Origin: Niastella soli
Lineage (GTDB): Bacteria; Bacteroidota; Bacteroidia; Chitinophagales; Chitinophagaceae
Direction: 5' to 3'
Length of the DNA: 64,000 bases
Assembly (NCBI RefSeq): GCF_017742245.1
Contig: NZ_JAGHKO010000002.1
Span: forward strand, 310,001-374,000
Below, in pieces: positions 36,383 through 45,060 of the stretch. The notes under the pieces are model-generated. The model did no database searches and had not been told where the DNA came from. It was given only the letters and a program-made list of their open reading frames with translations. Every line of letters starts with the position of its first letter. Position 1 is the first letter of the stretch. A program made the translations under genes and the position numbers.

Positions 36383-36424
36383 TTATCCCATCCATCCCAA
36401 TAATCCCATCCATCCCAGTTCAGA
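36383..36424 (-). repeat. GGGAT-family repeat supplying the stop of the next gene
   Basis: On the coding strand of the gene at 36420 the repeat begins TCTGAACTGGGATGGATGGG. Its TGA is the stop codon of that gene. Confidence 0.7.
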
Positions 36425-37316
36425 CCTTTCTCTTATAGAAATACAACTTCACCGACGACGCCAGGGCTTTTTCGCTTATGGTATAATACCCCGAATCGCT
36501 GTTATCAAACACAATGGCTTCGCCCTGCGGTTCTACCTGGTAGGGTAAATTGACCGGCTTCTTGCTCAAGGTTTGTACAATGGATTCACCGGCCGTACGC
36601 GGATAATAATAGATGTCCTGGTAAGTTTTTACCACTATCTCTTTGCCCGTAGGTGAAATAGCCGCGCTAACGGCATAATTATAAGGCAGACTGCCCACTT
36701 CTTTCACCTCGTTCATTTTAATAGTACTATAGGGATAAGCCAGTTTGAACAGCTTTGAATGGAGATCGGTCTTGGTAATAATGTAAATATCCTTTGTATC
36801 CGGATCAACCAGGATGGCCTCGGCATTGTGACTGCCATCCGGATAGAAAAATGCGATCTTATCAATGATTTGCACCGTATCGGTGCTGGCAGCCGGTTCT
36901 TCCAGGCGGTAAATGGCGTAATCAGTGTGCACCAGTAAATTATCACCTGTTTCGGCAATGTACAGGTATTGCTTGCCGGGTGTTGGTCCTGCAGACAGCA
37001 CCAGATCTTCCCAATCGCGGTTCTGTACATTAGCCAGATGGATCGACTTCAACACGGTACCATTATGTTGTAACAGGGTAAGATCAGGCGGGTTGCCACT
37101 ATCCTGCTCTACCCATAAATAACCAGGATTGGCCTTGCTATCGGCAATGCCTGAGGCTTCGTTCAGGGTCACATCGCTAACCAGGAATTCCTGGGGAGAA
37201 GCAACAAAGCCCGTTGAACCATTATCATGATTTTGATTACAGGCCGTTAAGGCTGTCATTAAAAACAGGAAGGCACTTGTATAATGAAGTAAGGCGTTTC
37301 GATTTTGTATCAACAT
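36420..37316 (-). CDS. Beta-propeller-like lipoprotein, unknown function
   Basis: A 298-residue lipoprotein, signal and lipobox LFLMTALTAC near residue 26, with an Asn/Asp tether. A repeating strand pattern (SGIADSKANPGYLWVEQDSG, QNRDWEDLVLSAGPTPGKQYLYIAETGDN, NAEAILVDPDTKDIYIITKTD, YAVSAAISPTGKEIVVKTYQD, EPQGEAIVFDNSDSGYYTISE) suggests a six-bladed propeller related to secreted esterase/PE-like proteins that contain 'GDNL' and 'NAEAIL' segments. No catalytic residues are clear. The stop codon belongs to a repeat unit, so the C-terminus may be secondarily altered. Confidence 0.65.
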   Translation of the reverse strand: MLIQNRNALLHYTSAFLFLMTALTACNQNHDNGSTGFVASPQEFLVSDVTLNEASGIADSKANPGYLWVEQDSGNPPDLTLLQHNGTVLKSIHLANVQNRDWEDLVLSAGPTPGKQYLYIAETGDNLLVHTDYAIYRLEEPAASTDTVQIIDKIAFFYPDGSHNAEAILVDPDTKDIYIITKTDLHSKLFKLAYPYSTIKMNEVKEVGSLPYNYAVSAAISPTGKEIVVKTYQDIYYYPRTAGESIVQTLSKKPVNLPYQVEPQGEAIVFDNSDSGYYTISEKALASSVKLYFYKRKV

Positions 37317-37589
37317 AACGGTTACAAGTTATTAAAAATACCAGCAATATGCTTTGCCAAATCGAATATGCAATTATGAAATTATCATACCCACATAATT
37401 TTCTCCCGATTTCATAAACAAAAGCACTACTGTTTATTTATATTGCCAGTACCGCGTGCAATGGCGGTCATCTTTAAACTACTTCAATTCCGGTCAGGCA
37501 CCTTATCAGGTCTACGGAATACTTATTCCCTTTACTGAACCAGCTATTACAAGACAATACCTATTAAACAGAAAACTGAGTGCTGTTAC

Positions 37590-38219
37590 ATGAATTGTAT
37601 TATGCCATTATATGCTTCACTGGCACCTGATAACAAATACGACCCGGTGTTTGAGCGGCAACTGGCCCATGGGGTCACCATTGCGCTTAGGCCATTATCG
37701 TTGCCCAACGACTGGCCATTTATTGTAAAATGGTTGCACCGCGCCTTTGGCCGTTTTTCACCGGCAGCCTACCTGCCCGATAAACATTTGCGCGAAACAT
37801 TCAGCATTATGTTGCAATGCGATTTTGCTCAACCATTTGTAGGACTGATCAATGATCAGCCGGTCTTTTTGGTAGAGCTCTGTGATGGCGACAAACAATG
37901 TGATGAATGGGAACCCGGGACGCATATTTTTGAACCGGGCGATCATTCCATGCGACTGCTCTTATCCCACGCCGTTATGCACACGCGTTACTGGAGTGAG
38001 TATGCCCTCTTTAGTTGTCTGGATTATTTTTTCTCGCATCCGCAGGTAAAACGCATCGTCTGGCAGCTGCATGAAAAAGATAAGTACTACATAAGTCTGG
38101 CTAACCAGGCAGGCGTTATACACAGCAGGGCATCAGCCGTACAGGTTTTCTTGTATTTGCGCGAAAATTTTACCTGCTTTTTATCTACCTATCATCGACA
38201 TATGCAAAAACTTTCGTAA
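37590..38219 (+). CDS. AlcB/IucB-like GNAT acetyltransferase-fold protein
   Basis: A 209-residue protein resembling the GNAT_8 group (AlcB/IucB type, used in hydroxamate siderophore synthesis): VTIALRPLSLPNDWPFIVKWLHRAF, PFVGLINDQPVFLVELCDGDKQ, then GDHSMRLLLSHAV, YALFSCLDYFFSHPQVKRIVWQLHEKDKYYISLANQAGVIHSRA. The last segment matches the acetyl-CoA-binding helix and adjacent strand. Translation may start at 37590 or four codons later. No IucA/IucC siderophore synthetase gene is nearby, so its acceptor is unknown. An AraC-type regulator is 208 bp downstream. Confidence 0.7.
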   Translation: MNCIMPLYASLAPDNKYDPVFERQLAHGVTIALRPLSLPNDWPFIVKWLHRAFGRFSPAAYLPDKHLRETFSIMLQCDFAQPFVGLINDQPVFLVELCDGDKQCDEWEPGTHIFEPGDHSMRLLLSHAVMHTRYWSEYALFSCLDYFFSHPQVKRIVWQLHEKDKYYISLANQAGVIHSRASAVQVFLYLRENFTCFLSTYHRHMQKLS

Positions 38220-38427
38220 ATTATATAAGGTTGCCAGTTATATTACCCATCACCTCCAATACTTCCGAAACCGGTTACAAACAGGCTATCCGTCCCGGTA
38301 ACTCTCCTTCTCCTGTTGAAGGGTGAAGGCAGAGGATCACATACATAAACAGTTTTTTATTACTTTCGTTTGTTAATCTCCGTTGCAACCGGGATCAGAC
38401 AAACGTGTATTAAATTAAACCTTATTT

Positions 38428-38769
38428 ATGCCCTTGAGTAAACAGGATATCACGTATATCCGGCAGGCCAAAACGATTCTTGACGAAAATTTCGACAAGC
38501 ACATTATTATTCCGCAACTAGCCCGGCAAACGGGCATCAATGAAGCCAAACTTAAAGAAGGGTTTAAAGAATTATTCGGAACGGGGATCCACACTTACCT
38601 GCAGCAATTACGGCTGGAAAAGGCAAAGCAATTATTACTGACCACCAGCATGCCTATTACTGATATTACCTATCATATTGGGTATAGTCATGTAACGCAT
38701 TTCACTACATTGTTTAAAAAAGAATTTGGAGTGACACCGACGGAGTTTCGGAATAGCAAAGGGCTATAA
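38428..38769 (+). CDS. AraC-type DNA-binding-only regulator
   Basis: A 113-residue protein consisting almost only of an AraC HTH domain: [43 protein letters not shown], then [50 protein letters not shown]. There is no ligand-binding arm, so activity may depend on a partner or on expression level. The TAA stop is followed without spacer by GGCAAACGGCAGACGG heptamers. It shares an ATTAAACCTT leader a few bases before the ATG with the regulator at 45514. Confidence 0.9.
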   Translation: MPLSKQDITYIRQAKTILDENFDKHIIIPQLARQTGINEAKLKEGFKELFGTGIHTYLQQLRLEKAKQLLLTTSMPITDITYHIGYSHVTHFTTLFKKEFGVTPTEFRNSKGL

Positions 38770-38812
38770 GGCAAACGGCAGACGGCAAACGGCAGAAAAC
38801 AAATACACCTAT
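38770..38812 (+). repeat. Heptamer array on the 3' end of the AraC-type gene
   Basis: GGCAAACGGCAGACGGCAAA-type units start on the base after the TAA stop, in the orientation opposite to the array at 38846-39114. It ends AAATACACC, the complement of the GTGTATTT connector. Confidence 0.85.
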
Positions 38813-38845
38813 TATCCGCACTTGGCAAAGCAAGCCGCGACCGCG

Positions 38846-39114
38846 GTGTCTGCCATCTGCCTTCTACGGTCTGCGTAGGAGGCCGCGACGGCGCTATCTG
38901 CCGTCTGCCATCTGCCTTCTGCCGTCTGCCGTTTGCCGTTTGCCGTTTGCCGTCTGCTATCTGCCGTCTGCCATCTGCCTTCTGCCGTCTGCCGTTTGCC
39001 GTTTGCCGTTTGCCGTTTGCCGTCTGCTGTCTGCCGTCTGCCTTCTGCCGTCTGCCGTTTGCCGTCTGCTGTCTGCCGTCTGCCGTTTGCCTTCTGCCGT
39101 CTGCCGTCTGCCGA
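38846..39114 (-). repeat. Long TGCC heptamer array after the GMC oxidoreductase gene
   Basis: About 33 units: TGCCATC, TGCCTTC, TGCCGTC, TGCCGTT, TGCTATC, TGCTGTC. The GGCGCGACGG connector lies at 38880-38900. The last unit ends three bases before the TAG stop (39117-39119) of the GMC gene. With the array at 38770 it forms a large inverted repeat between two converging genes. Confidence 0.9.
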
Positions 39115-39116
39115 TT

Positions 39117-40847
39117 CTACAAGTTCCGTTTTTTCAATTCAGCAACCGCATAATCAGCTGCACGTGCCGTAAGCGCCATATACGTTAAAGAAGGATTCTG
39201 ACAGGCCGACGAGGTCATGCTGGCGCCATCGGTGACGAATACATTAGGGGCATCCCACACCTGGTTATGCGCATTCAGTACCGAGGTTTTGGCATCGCGC
39301 CCCATGCGGGCCGTACCCATTTCATGAATACCCTGGCCAATGGCATAGCCCTTACTATCCCAGGTGGTAATGTCTTTAACGCCGGCTGCTTCAAACATGG
39401 CCACCAGTTCCTGAATAATATCTTTCCGCATCTTCCATTCATTCTCCTTTAATTCCGCATCCATGGCCAACACCGGCAGCCCCCATTTATCTTTTACGGT
39501 TTTATCCAGACTGATCTGATTTTCATGGTAAGGCAACACCTCGCCAAAACCGGTGGCCCCAATGTGCCAGGGACCTGGTTCCGTAAGCGCCTCTTTTAAT
39601 TCGGCGCCCACGCCCAGTTCGGCCACATCCCGCTTCCAGTCATCGCGACTGGCACCGCCCTGATAACCGTAGCCCCTCAGGAAATCACGTTTGTCGCCAA
39701 ACAGGTTGGCAAAACGCGGAATATAAAAACCATTGGCGCGGCGGCCATAGTAGTATTTATCCTCATACCCTTCAACCAATCCTTTGGCGCCCAGCATATA
39801 GTGGTGGTCCATTAAGTTATGGCCCAGTTCACCACTGCTGCTGCCTAACCCGCCGGGCCACACGTCGGTGGCTGAGTTCATCAGCACCCAGGTACTGTTC
39901 AGGGCCGAGGCGCAAACGAATACGATCTTTGAATGGAACTCATAGGTTTTGTTGGTCTCGGCATCCAGCACCTCTACCCCTTTGGCGCGTTTGGCGTCCT
40001 TGTCGTATAGGAGTTTGGTTACTATTGACCAGGGCCGAACCGTAAGGTTACCCGTTTTTACGGCCGCCGGCAAGGTAGACGACTGTGTGCTAAAATAGCC
40101 GCCAAACGGACACCCTTCCCAGCACCGGTTCCGGAACTGGCATTGCGTCCGCCCTTCTATGGGTGCGGTCAGGTTGGCCACGCGGCCTATGAATAAATGG
40201 CGTTGATTTTTATAATGTTCTTTAATGCGGGCACTCACATCCTTCTCCACACAGTTCAGGTCCATCGGTGGGAGGAACTGGCCATCGGGCAATTGTGGTA
40301 AGCCTTCTTTGGAACCACTGATGCCGGCGAAGCGTTCTACGTGATCATACCAGGGGGCGAGGTCGCGGTAACGGATAGGCCAGTCTACCCCATAGCCATC
40401 TTTGGCATTGGCCTCAAAATCAAAATCGCTCCAGCGATAGCTTTGCCGGCCCCACAGTAAGGAGCGGCCGCCCACCTGGTAACTACGCCACCAGGTAAAA
40501 GGTTTCTTTTCTACGTATGGACAATCCTTTTCATTGGTCCAGTAACCCATGAGCTGTTCATAAGCGATGGTACCACCGGCCCAATCACGACTGGCCACGG
40601 GGAAGTCATGCCGTTGTTTATCAGTCTCCTGGCCCCGATGTGGGAGGTCCCAGGGATTTAAATTGGCAGTCTTATAATCTTTGATATGTTCAACATTACG
40701 GCCCCGTTCGAGCATCAGTACTTTCAGGCCTTTTTCGGTGAGTTCTTTGGCGGCCCAGCCACCGCTGATGCCGGAACCGATCACAATAGCATCATATGAG
40801 TTTTGAATAGCAGCTTTGCTATTAACGTTAAGAGAATCCCCTGGCAT
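39117..40847 (-). CDS. GMC-family FAD oxidoreductase
   Basis: A 576-residue flavoprotein. An ADP-binding dinucleotide fold, [30 protein letters not shown], lies near residues 19-48, and [19 protein letters not shown] about 125-145. A GMC-typical middle with a Cys-rich piece ([31 protein letters not shown]) follows. The C-terminal His-Asn region is [52 protein letters not shown]. The [15 protein letters not shown] cysteines are unusual for ordinary sugar or alcohol oxidases and are seen in the gluconate-dehydrogenase-like subgroup. Substrate not assigned. Confidence 0.88.
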   Translation of the reverse strand: MPGDSLNVNSKAAIQNSYDAIVIGSGISGGWAAKELTEKGLKVLMLERGRNVEHIKDYKTANLNPWDLPHRGQETDKQRHDFPVASRDWAGGTIAYEQLMGYWTNEKDCPYVEKKPFTWWRSYQVGGRSLLWGRQSYRWSDFDFEANAKDGYGVDWPIRYRDLAPWYDHVERFAGISGSKEGLPQLPDGQFLPPMDLNCVEKDVSARIKEHYKNQRHLFIGRVANLTAPIEGRTQCQFRNRCWEGCPFGGYFSTQSSTLPAAVKTGNLTVRPWSIVTKLLYDKDAKRAKGVEVLDAETNKTYEFHSKIVFVCASALNSTWVLMNSATDVWPGGLGSSSGELGHNLMDHHYMLGAKGLVEGYEDKYYYGRRANGFYIPRFANLFGDKRDFLRGYGYQGGASRDDWKRDVAELGVGAELKEALTEPGPWHIGATGFGEVLPYHENQISLDKTVKDKWGLPVLAMDAELKENEWKMRKDIIQELVAMFEAAGVKDITTWDSKGYAIGQGIHEMGTARMGRDAKTSVLNAHNQVWDAPNVFVTDGASMTSSACQNPSLTYMALTARAADYAVAELKKRNL

Positions 40848-40955
40848 ACAATCGTTTGTTTGGTTGATGAGAAATGGTAGCCAGTGAATTTACTCTTTTT
40901 AGTTGTTTATTTGACACATACGGTATTAAATTTTATGGAAGGAAAGGAAAGTGGA

Positions 40956-41018
40956 AGACCTGTAAGGTCTGCCTTTTGAACTTGCCAGGCCAGCGGGATG
41001 AACAGACCTGACAGGTCT
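40956..41018. repeat. Palindromic element P5 (63 bp)
   Basis: AGACCTGTAAGGTCTG / CAGACCTGACAGGTCT, A-G mismatch retained. Confidence 0.85.
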
Positions 41019-41033
41019 GGTTCAAATTAAGCT

Positions 41034-41099
41034 AAGACCTGTCAGGGTCGCGTCGTCACTCTATAAGTGCGACCTCAAATGGCGAACCTAACAGGTCTT
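41034..41099. repeat. Palindromic element P6 (66 bp), diverged
   Basis: AAGACCTGTCAGGGTCG / CGAACCTAACAGGTCTT. The mismatch position is C opposite A here, the one copy that differs; the interior CTCAAATGGCG matches P8 in reverse complement. Confidence 0.75.
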
Positions 41100-41102
41100 G
41101 CT

Positions 41103-41175
41103 CCAATCCCAACAATCCCATACATCCCAGTTCAGACAACATCCCAACAATCCCATACATCCCAGTTCAGACTTT
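41103..41175 (-). repeat. GGGAT-family repeats, two units
   Basis: Two copies of CCCAACAATCCCATACATCC...AGTTCAGAC in tandem with small spacers. Confidence 0.8.
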
Positions 41176-41180
41176 TAAAC

Positions 41181-41246
41181 ACGACCTGTCAGGTGCAATT
41201 CAGCCCACTACTATTGCGAGCTCAAATGATGCACCTTACAGGTCTT
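41181..41246. repeat. Palindromic element P7 (66 bp), reverse orientation
   Basis: ACGACCTGTCAGGTGCA / TGCACCTTACAGGTCTT with the C-T mismatch; arms match P3 after reverse complement. Confidence 0.85.
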
Positions 41247-41248
41247 GC

Positions 41249-41294
41249 TCCAATCCCAACAATCCCATACATCCCATAAATCCCAGTTCAGACA
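41249..41294 (-). repeat. GGGAT-family repeat at the 3' end of the T9SS gene
   Basis: On the coding strand the TAA stop is followed by GTTGTCTGAACTGGGATTTA and further GGGAT units. Confidence 0.75.
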
Positions 41295-41296
41295 AC

Positions 41297-42625
41297 TTAC
41301 AACTTAACCACTTTGATCGTTTTAACCTGCCCATCCCAATTCACTACCAACGAATAAACCCCTTGCGGCAGGTTGTTGATCTGCAGATCAAACTGATTCA
41401 CCCCGGCAGCTGCATTGGCGGTGAGAATTTTTACCAGCGTTCCTTTATGATCAAATAAGCGCATAACCACTTTAGAGCTTGAGGCGGCTTGTAATTGCAA
41501 CCAGCTGTTGCCATAAGCCGGGTTCGGGAATACCCGGGCTTCTTCATTCCCATCACATTTGCTTTGTACCATGGGCGAAATGAATTGTTGGCCTTTTTCA
41601 TCCACCTGAATAATGCGGTACCAGGCGCCGTTAAATGATTGGGCGTCGGTATAGGCGTAAGTACTTTTTCCAGTTACAGGAACGGTGCCTATTGGCTGCC
41701 AGTCGGCCCCGTTTGCACTGCGGTCAATAATAAATTTATTAAGATCGGCGGCGCCCCTGGTTTGCCAGGAGATAACCACCTGGTTGTTGATACATCTGGT
41801 ATGAAGTTCACTGATCGATAATGGCAGTACATAGAGTTCAGAAGAAAGCGTGAACCGGGCCATATCGGTAATGTTTAGTTGATCCACAAAATTGGTGGCG
41901 GCGTTGCGGGTGTTGTAACCCAAAGAAGTCCAGGTGGTCGTATTCGGACTTTTCCAAACAGTAAGCATGGTCTCACCCAGGGTATTCAGTTCCGCATCAA
42001 AATAATTGATGCCGATAGTAGCCTGTAAAGAAGTGTTGTTTGTAGGCAGTACATCGTAATATCTGAAAATAGAATTCGCCATATTGGCCCCATTGGATTG
42101 CGAAACATGGCCACGGCGAATAACCGTACTGCCCAGGTTGGCTGGGGAAGAAATAACAAGGCCGAGATTACCCGGATTGGCGGCTGCGGGCGCATTCAGC
42201 AGACTGGTGAATTCTACATAACCACCGGTTACCCCCGTTATGCGACTGCTCTCCTTCTCCCCGTTCAAATAACCAGTAGTGCCGAGGATGATGTTGTTAT
42301 TATTCAGGTCAAGCAGTCCATTTGAAAACAGGATCTGATCATTGACGTTGATGCCGGTTTGCAATTGTATTTGCGCACCAGGTTTATTTAATTCAATGGC
42401 AAAGAACTGCGGCGGAATGGTTCCCGCAACAGCAGCATTGCTGTTCCCGGTAAATCGTACGATGCCAGCGGTATGGGTAAAGGTGCCACTATTCACTAAA
42501 TCAAGGTTATCCAGTACCAGGTTAGCACCCGATACAATTATCTGCGCACCCGAGTTAGTGAACTGGGCCCGGGTGATTAGGGGTAACCACCCGGCCAGTA
42601 AAAAGAAAACTATATATCGTAACAT
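41297..42625 (-). CDS. Secreted protein with T9SS type A sorting domain
   Basis: A 442-residue exported protein; the ATG at 42625 (MLRYIVFFLLAGWLPLITRAQ, signal peptide) was chosen over an upstream TTG. A repetitive beta-sheet region (GAQIIVSGANLVLDNLDL, GLLDLNNNNIILGTTGYLNG) suggests a passenger domain of the beta-solenoid kind. A fibronectin-like segment (LPLSISELHTRCINNQVVISW) precedes the sorting domain RVFPNPAYGNSWLQLQ ... DHKGTLVKI ... LPQGVYSLVVNW, ending IKVVKL. It starts 13 bp after the stop of the S74 gene, so the two are probably co-transcribed. Confidence 0.88.
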   Translation of the reverse strand: MLRYIVFFLLAGWLPLITRAQFTNSGAQIIVSGANLVLDNLDLVNSGTFTHTAGIVRFTGNSNAAVAGTIPPQFFAIELNKPGAQIQLQTGINVNDQILFSNGLLDLNNNNIILGTTGYLNGEKESSRITGVTGGYVEFTSLLNAPAAANPGNLGLVISSPANLGSTVIRRGHVSQSNGANMANSIFRYYDVLPTNNTSLQATIGINYFDAELNTLGETMLTVWKSPNTTTWTSLGYNTRNAATNFVDQLNITDMARFTLSSELYVLPLSISELHTRCINNQVVISWQTRGAADLNKFIIDRSANGADWQPIGTVPVTGKSTYAYTDAQSFNGAWYRIIQVDEKGQQFISPMVQSKCDGNEEARVFPNPAYGNSWLQLQAASSSKVVMRLFDHKGTLVKILTANAAAGVNQFDLQINNLPQGVYSLVVNWDGQVKTIKVVKL

Positions 42626-42638
42626 AGGGTATGACAAA

Positions 42639-44201
42639 TTAATGAGCTTCCAGCTTGTTCAAACGTTTGTTAATATCATCCAGCTGTTTTTTCAGCAATT
42701 CATTTTCCGTGGTCAACTTTTCCACTTTTGAATTCAGTTGTTGCATGGCTTTCACAAGCGGCACCACAAACTCGTCGTAGGTAATGCTGTAATTATCGGT
42801 CTCGCTGGTGGGAATATGAACGCCATTGAAATGATACCCGTTCTTTTTTACTACCTGTTCCACCTCCTGTGCAATAAAACCGGTGTGCAGCACCTGTTCA
42901 GCAGCGGAATAAGAAACCGCTTTACGGCCCGGTTTGTTTTTAATACTATCCGGCATGTTTTTCATCACATGGTCTTCGTATTTGCGGGCCATGAAATTAT
43001 AGTTAACCGGGCGCAGCTGCATAATGAAATCGAGCCCGGGTACATCTTCTTTAATATTGGTTTTAAACCGGCCATCGCTGAGGATGCTCCAGCCAACCTG
43101 ACCGCCAATAACCGTAACACTACTGTTACCAATAAGCACTTTATTGCTGGCATTTACGGTAGTGCCAGCACCGATGGCGGTAGCGTTGGTGAGATCGCCT
43201 TGCGACACATCGGCATTATAACCCACGCCCGTATTATTGTTGCCAATGGTATTAGCGCCCAATGCTTCACTACCCATGGCAGTATTGTAACTACCGCTGG
43301 TGTTACTGAATAAGGCAGAAACGCCGCTGGCGGCATTGAAAGAACCGGTAGTATTGTCGTACATGGATTGCTGACCCACTGCAGCATTACTATTTCCGGT
43401 AGTATTGGAACCTATGGCATCATCTCCTATGCCCGTATTGTTATTTCCACCAGTGTTATAGAACAGCGCATAACTGCCCACGCCTGTATTGCCGGTACCA
43501 GTGTTAGAATTATACAGGGCGCTTCGTCCAATGGCCGTATTCCTGTTACCTGTACTATTTATATACAGAGAAGAGTAACCAACAGCCGTATTGCTACTAC
43601 CTGAAGTGTTATTTGACAGGGTTACATAACCAACGCCGGTATTATTGGTGCCGGTGGTATTGTAAAACAGCGCCTGAACACCGGCAACCGTATTGCTGGT
43701 GATGTTACCTGGTCCGCGGCCAATGTAGACGCCGTTTACCGAAAGATCACCGGTGCTGATGGTGGCAATAATATTTTTTGTATTGGCCGTATAAAGCCAG
43801 CGCATTCTTTCGGTGTTATTAGTTTTAAGGACCAGGTCCACGGCATCGGTGGTACCGATAAAACGAGTAGCTGCAGTGGTGCCGCTGTTACCGGTTATGG
43901 ACCAGTCATTACCAGCCGCATCCATTTTCTTCCAAATGGTGCCGTCGAAGAACCAGAAGGTATTGGTGTCGGTATCGAACACCAGCAGGCCGGTAGCCGG
44001 GGAAGTAATAGCAGTCCGCTGAACGGTGGTTAAACGCGGGATCAGGAGGCCCTTGGTATCGCTTTTAACATCCAGGATGGCGGAGGCATTGGCGGTGGAC
44101 CCATCGGTATTAATGGCCACGCTTTGCGCAGTGCCAGGGATGCTGATACAGAAAAGGGAAAATAACAGAACAGACCAGGTTAAAGGAGCATAGGGCTTCA
44201 T
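42639..44201 (-). CDS. Tail-fibre-like protein with repeat region and S74 chaperone domain
   Basis: A 520-residue exported protein (signal MKPYAPLTWSVLLFSLFCISIPGTAQ). Residues about 28-100 form a Bacteroidota cell-surface opening (ILDVKSDTKGLLIPRLTTVQR). About twelve 15-16-residue repeats of the type NTTGSNNTGVGYxALYxNT (about 165-350) follow, like trimeric adhesin or fibre heads. A peptidase S74-type intramolecular chaperone starts at SDGRFKTNIKEDVPGLDFI (about 378) and includes the YSAAEQVLHTGFIAQEVEQV region. A C-terminal coiled coil (LNSKVEKLTTENELLKKQL) completes it. Such proteins trimerise and cleave themselves. It is the upstream member of a pair with the T9SS gene. Confidence 0.88.
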   Translation of the reverse strand: MKPYAPLTWSVLLFSLFCISIPGTAQSVAINTDGSTANASAILDVKSDTKGLLIPRLTTVQRTAITSPATGLLVFDTDTNTFWFFDGTIWKKMDAAGNDWSITGNSGTTAATRFIGTTDAVDLVLKTNNTERMRWLYTANTKNIIATISTGDLSVNGVYIGRGPGNITSNTVAGVQALFYNTTGTNNTGVGYVTLSNNTSGSSNTAVGYSSLYINSTGNRNTAIGRSALYNSNTGTGNTGVGSYALFYNTGGNNNTGIGDDAIGSNTTGNSNAAVGQQSMYDNTTGSFNAASGVSALFSNTSGSYNTAMGSEALGANTIGNNNTGVGYNADVSQGDLTNATAIGAGTTVNASNKVLIGNSSVTVIGGQVGWSILSDGRFKTNIKEDVPGLDFIMQLRPVNYNFMARKYEDHVMKNMPDSIKNKPGRKAVSYSAAEQVLHTGFIAQEVEQVVKKNGYHFNGVHIPTSETDNYSITYDEFVVPLVKAMQQLNSKVEKLTTENELLKKQLDDINKRLNKLEAH

Positions 44202-44621
44202 AGTGTACGGGCTGATTTAAGAAGAACAAACCTACAAAACGTGCAAAGTATGCAGGAGACGATGTAGGTGAATGGCGGAATTTTGTATGTAAATAACCAA
44301 TAAACTGTTGTATAAAAACCGGCCATCCGGTGCCGTTTTTAACCCCTGAAACCCGCCACCAGTCATACTTTGCTCGGTTTTTCAAAGAAAAAAGGTTAAG
44401 AATGCAAAACATGAACTCATTGTCGGAAAATGTAAAATGCCCTCCTGTAACTTGCGATTAAATAGATGTATGAATAAGGTTGCCTGTCCCTGGAAGGCCT
44501 GATTTATTACCACGAATAAGATCCTCTTTTAAGGGATTGCAACCATTAGCAGGTACCCATTTATACCCAAGCCACGAACGCGGGTATGGAATGTTGTGTC
44601 TGCCAATATATTTAACCGACC
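44202..44621. other. Gap holding the promoter region of the AraC-type gene
   Basis: No gene recognised; short low-complexity and a 37-bp repeated element at 44419-44455 are the only structure seen. Confidence 0.5.
44419..44455 (+). promoter_or_regulatory. Shared upstream element, copy 1
   Basis: ATTGTCGGAAAATGTAAAAT then GCCCTCCTGTAACTTGC. It matches copy 2 (45006-45042) at most positions, with identical spacing from TTG to TAACTTGC (25 bp). TAACTTGC resembles the Bacteroidota -7 box TAnnTTTG, but the spacing is longer than usual. Confidence 0.4.
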
Positions 44622-44969
44622 ATGACCATCAACCACAACAGTACGAACACACAAATTTCCGTTGCTGAAATAAAAAAGTATCTGGACAGGAACCCGATTG
44701 CCCATAGGACCTGTTCGGAGATGTGGAAGGTTAATATTATTACCGGCCGGTCTGCGGTAGAAAAGGCATTTAAGACTATTACAGGCTATGGGGTAAAAGA
44801 ATACCTGGTATTGGTACGGCTGGAATATACGAAACGCTATTTAAGAGAAGGCATGCCAATAAAACGGGTAGCCGCTAAAAGTTTATACCGGTCACAAAGC
44901 GCCTATTGCACGGCATTCAAACGATACTTCAAACAAACGCCTACCGAGTGGTTAAGGGAACAGCAATAA
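44622..44969 (+). CDS. AraC-type DNA-binding-only regulator
   Basis: A 115-residue protein with an AraC-like HTH pair: ISVAEIKKYLDRNPIAHRTCSEMWKVNIITGRSAVEKAFKTITGYGVKEYLVLVRLEYTKRYLREGMPIKRVAAKSLYRSQSAYCTAFKRYFKQTPTEWL-type architecture (two HTH motifs joined by a long helix). It is a paralogue of the gene at 45514, sharing RNAVEKAFK versus SAVEKAFK and LYRSQSAYxxAFxxxF. Its ligand-binding domain is absent. It is followed by a small alpha-CTD-like gene. Confidence 0.88.
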   Translation: MTINHNSTNTQISVAEIKKYLDRNPIAHRTCSEMWKVNIITGRSAVEKAFKTITGYGVKEYLVLVRLEYTKRYLREGMPIKRVAAKSLYRSQSAYCTAFKRYFKQTPTEWLREQQ

Positions 44970-45005
44970 GCACCCACCCTTCAATATTCCGGAAAATGTA
45001 AAACA

Positions 45006-45042
45006 ATTGCCAGAAAAGATAAAATGCCCATGAGTAACTTGC
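45006..45042 (+). promoter_or_regulatory. Shared upstream element, copy 2
   Basis: ATTGCCAGAAAAGATAAAAT then GCCCATGAGTAACTTGC, ending 18 bp before the ATG at 45061. A shorter relative, GGGGATGTAACTTGCATTAG, lies at 45942-45961. Confidence 0.45.
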
Positions 45043-45060
45043 TTGTACATTAAGGCATCT

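Noticed and set aside
38846-39114. CRISPR array
   Set aside because: Units are 7 bp without spacers of 30-40 bp, and no cas gene is near.
38933-39172. Frames coding LPSAVCR-type repeated peptides
   Set aside because: They are a consequence of 7-bp units read in three frames and have no start or context of a real gene.
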